NCBI RefSeq assembly: GCF_012295525.1
Contig: NZ_CP051167.1
Location: 1,674,001-1,738,000 of the forward strand
DNA length: 64,000 nucleotides
Reading direction: 5' to 3'
Source of the DNA: Oxynema aestuarii AP17
GTDB taxonomy: Bacteria > Cyanobacteriota > Cyanobacteriia > Cyanobacteriales > Laspinemataceae
The position numbers and the translations under genes were made by a program. Under the pieces are notes generated by a model that worked only from the letters and a program-made list of their open reading frames with translations, was not told where the DNA came from and searched no databases. Shown one piece after another: positions 62,519 through 64,000 of this stretch (its first letter is position 1; every line of letters begins with the position of its first letter).

Positions 62519-63422
62519 GATAACTACGACGACCCATCGGCACTCGACGAGGCGCGATCGCTTGCGATGACGCGAACTCGCTTTGATTTTTGATGGAAAA
62601 GGAGGATCGTTAAACCCTCAAAGGTTGAAAGGGGACGACCGTCGGCTCCTTCGTTGTTCTGTGCCGCGATCGCATCGAAACCTCGATTGTCTGGCTCGTT
62701 GAAGTGCTACCCTTTGCATCCTAGTCGATCCCAAAACTGCTGTTTAGATTTTTACCTTGTCTTAAGAAGTGACGAAGTGTCAAAAATCACCAATTTTGCC
62801 GTTTAAGCGCTCCATACTGCCTTAATTTCCACGATTCGGTCTTACGGATGTTCCTCAACTCCGACTTTTCCTTCCTTTAAAGTCTGCGGGCTTCTGTTTC
62901 CCTCCGCGATCGAAATAGTAGCGCCTTTTTTTTTACCGGGTGACCCTTTTCCCCCCATTTCTTCTTAGATTTTAAAATTAATTTAGATAAGTTTATGAAG
63001 CTGCCTCTCCTGCCCTCCTTTGACTGACTCTCATTGACGGATACGACGGTTACAAATTGCTAAAAAAATACGGTAATTTTGACAAATTGTTCCCAAAAAT
63101 TTCAAGTTTTCTTGACCTTTTCAATGGGGATCGCTCGAAAATCTTGGAAAATCTTGTCTGAAGGAATAGGGAGAAAGAAATGAGAACGTTTGAGGAGAAA
63201 AAGGCGCTATCCCCAGCAGCGAGCGGGCGATCGCCGAGATCGCGATCCGCCAAACGAGAAGCCTCCAAACTCTTGAAAATTCCCGGTTTGCGCGGGGGTT
63301 TTTCGCCGCAACTCGGAAATTTATTACAAAATCTAACAAGCTTCTCAGACGCAATATATCATTACACTTGCGATCGCCTCTGAATTTTAAGCTCAACTTT
63401 AAGATTGCACCTCAGATCGCCC
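62519..63422. other. Upstream region of the pnt operon, no gene seen
   Basis: About 900 bp rich in T and A runs, for example TTTTTTTTTACCGGG near 62930. No credible gene; the frames of 60-90 codons lack any motif. The pnt promoter is probably in the first 250 bp (62519-62770), but I do not see a clear match. Confidence 0.5.
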
Positions 63423-64000
63423 CTAGAGCATCGGCGGTGTTTTCAACCCGCGCAAGCTTTGTTGGCGTCGGTTCGCGTCGAGTCCCTTGCATTGCACCAA
63501 CACCCCAAAACCGCCCAAACCCAACGGATCGATCGCCCGATGCAAAACTTCCCGACGTTGCAGAACCGTAGAAATATCCAAATTTTCACCCCGGGACAGG
63601 GCCGCGAGGCGATCGCCCCATCCCAACGCCATCAAAAATAATCCCTGTTGAGTCCGTCCGAGGGTTTCCAACCCCCGCGCTTGGCCTCGTTGTTCTAACG
63701 TAGTGAAATCGACGTGCGCGGTTATATCCTGTTGTCCTACATACAGATAAGGATTATCGTGATAGTTGTGGCGATAATAACACTGTAACGTCCCGCGATC
63801 GCGCGCCGGGGCGTAGTAACGAGACGCCGGATAGCCGTAATCCACCGTCAAAACATAACCGCAGTGCAGTTTAGCCGCCACTCCATCGATCCAATCCACG
63901 GCGGCGAGATTGACTTCCGTGCGATATCCCTCCGGGTAATGGCTCTCACTCCAGTCGATCCCGAGGCGATCGAAATAATCGGCGATCGCCTCCGTAGATA
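63423..64000 (-). CDS. MidA/NDUFAF7-family SAM-dependent methyltransferase (5' end beyond the window)
   Basis: The minus-strand frame is open from the window end to the stop at 63423, giving about 192 C-terminal residues; the ATG is outside. WIDGVAAKLHCGYVLTVDYGYPA, RGTLQCYYRHNYHDNPYLYVGQQDITAHVDFTTL and GRTQQGLFLMALGWGDRLAAL match the COG1565/MidA family. Its mitochondrial member NDUFAF7 methylates an arginine of complex I subunit NDUFS2. The motifs visible belong to the family's second half. A role in NDH-1 assembly is plausible (inference). Confidence 0.85.
   Translation of the reverse strand, partial: STEAIADYFDRLGIDWSESHYPEGYRTEVNLAAVDWIDGVAAKLHCGYVLTVDYGYPASRYYAPARDRGTLQCYYRHNYHDNPYLYVGQQDITAHVDFTTLEQRGQARGLETLGRTQQGLFLMALGWGDRLAALSRGENLDISTVLQRREVLHRAIDPLGLGGFGVLVQCKGLDANRRQQSLRGLKTPPML

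Overview
The window comes from a cyanobacterium, most likely a filamentous non-heterocystous form, although the exact lineage cannot be read from the sequence. The palindrome GCGATCGC (HIP1) occurs hundreds of times. Gene content is typical of the phylum: Mg-protoporphyrin IX methyltransferase, an RbcR-type LysR regulator, DUF1825 and DUF1830 proteins, a GluR0-type channel, a PEP-CTERM protein, split pntA1/pntA2/pntB transhydrogenase and AAA/WD40 giant proteins. Genes are mostly monocistronic or in pairs on both strands, with no rRNA, tRNA, CRISPR array or prophage seen.

Layout. 1-8.6 kb: tail of methylglyoxal synthase, chlM, and two tandem paralogous AAA-WD40 membrane proteins of identical length (1166 aa). 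8.6-9.9 kb: a DAHP synthase gene preceded by a promoter and two consecutive leader-peptide attenuators; both leader peptides are runs of Phe/Tyr/Trp codons, and each is followed by mutually exclusive antiterminator and terminator hairpins. This is the most striking signal in the window. 9.9-24.5 kb: GH31 glycosidase, two tandem OB-fold-like exported proteins, recA, xseA, a CbbY-like phosphatase, ribBA, rplY, purA and an adenosine deaminase-like gene. 24.5-34 kb: a decayed zinc-ribbon gene, pdxA, lepB, a class A PBP, tyrS, pyrF and a family 4 uracil-DNA glycosylase. 34-38 kb: a phosphoribosyltransferase and a nucleotide cyclase-NACHT-membrane fusion translationally coupled to a 48-aa membrane peptide. 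38-49 kb: PEP-CTERM protein, dxs, a GGR-like flavoprotein, mtnA, an ABC ATPase, rbcR and a zinc-ribbon Ser/Thr kinase. 49-57.8 kb: multi-sensor histidine kinase, an ArgRS-derived protein lacking the catalytic core, a candidate small RNA, a GluR0-like channel, murG and an NTF2-like secreted protein. 57.8-59.5 kb: a nest of IS200/IS605-family (TnpB) remnants with omega-RNA-like ends. 59.5-64 kb: the pnt transhydrogenase operon and a MidA-family methyltransferase cut by the window edge.

Interactions. Aromatic biosynthesis entry (DAHP synthase) appears to be controlled by translation of aromatic codons in the nascent leader RNA. The pnt genes form one operon with a 4-bp overlap. Short heptanucleotide arrays of the TCTAAAA/TCTAAAC type lie directly before several start codons and even supply the last codons of two genes, so repeat spread is shaping gene ends. 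Palindromic CCCCCT...AGGGGG elements recur between genes and once inside the RuvC domain of TnpB.
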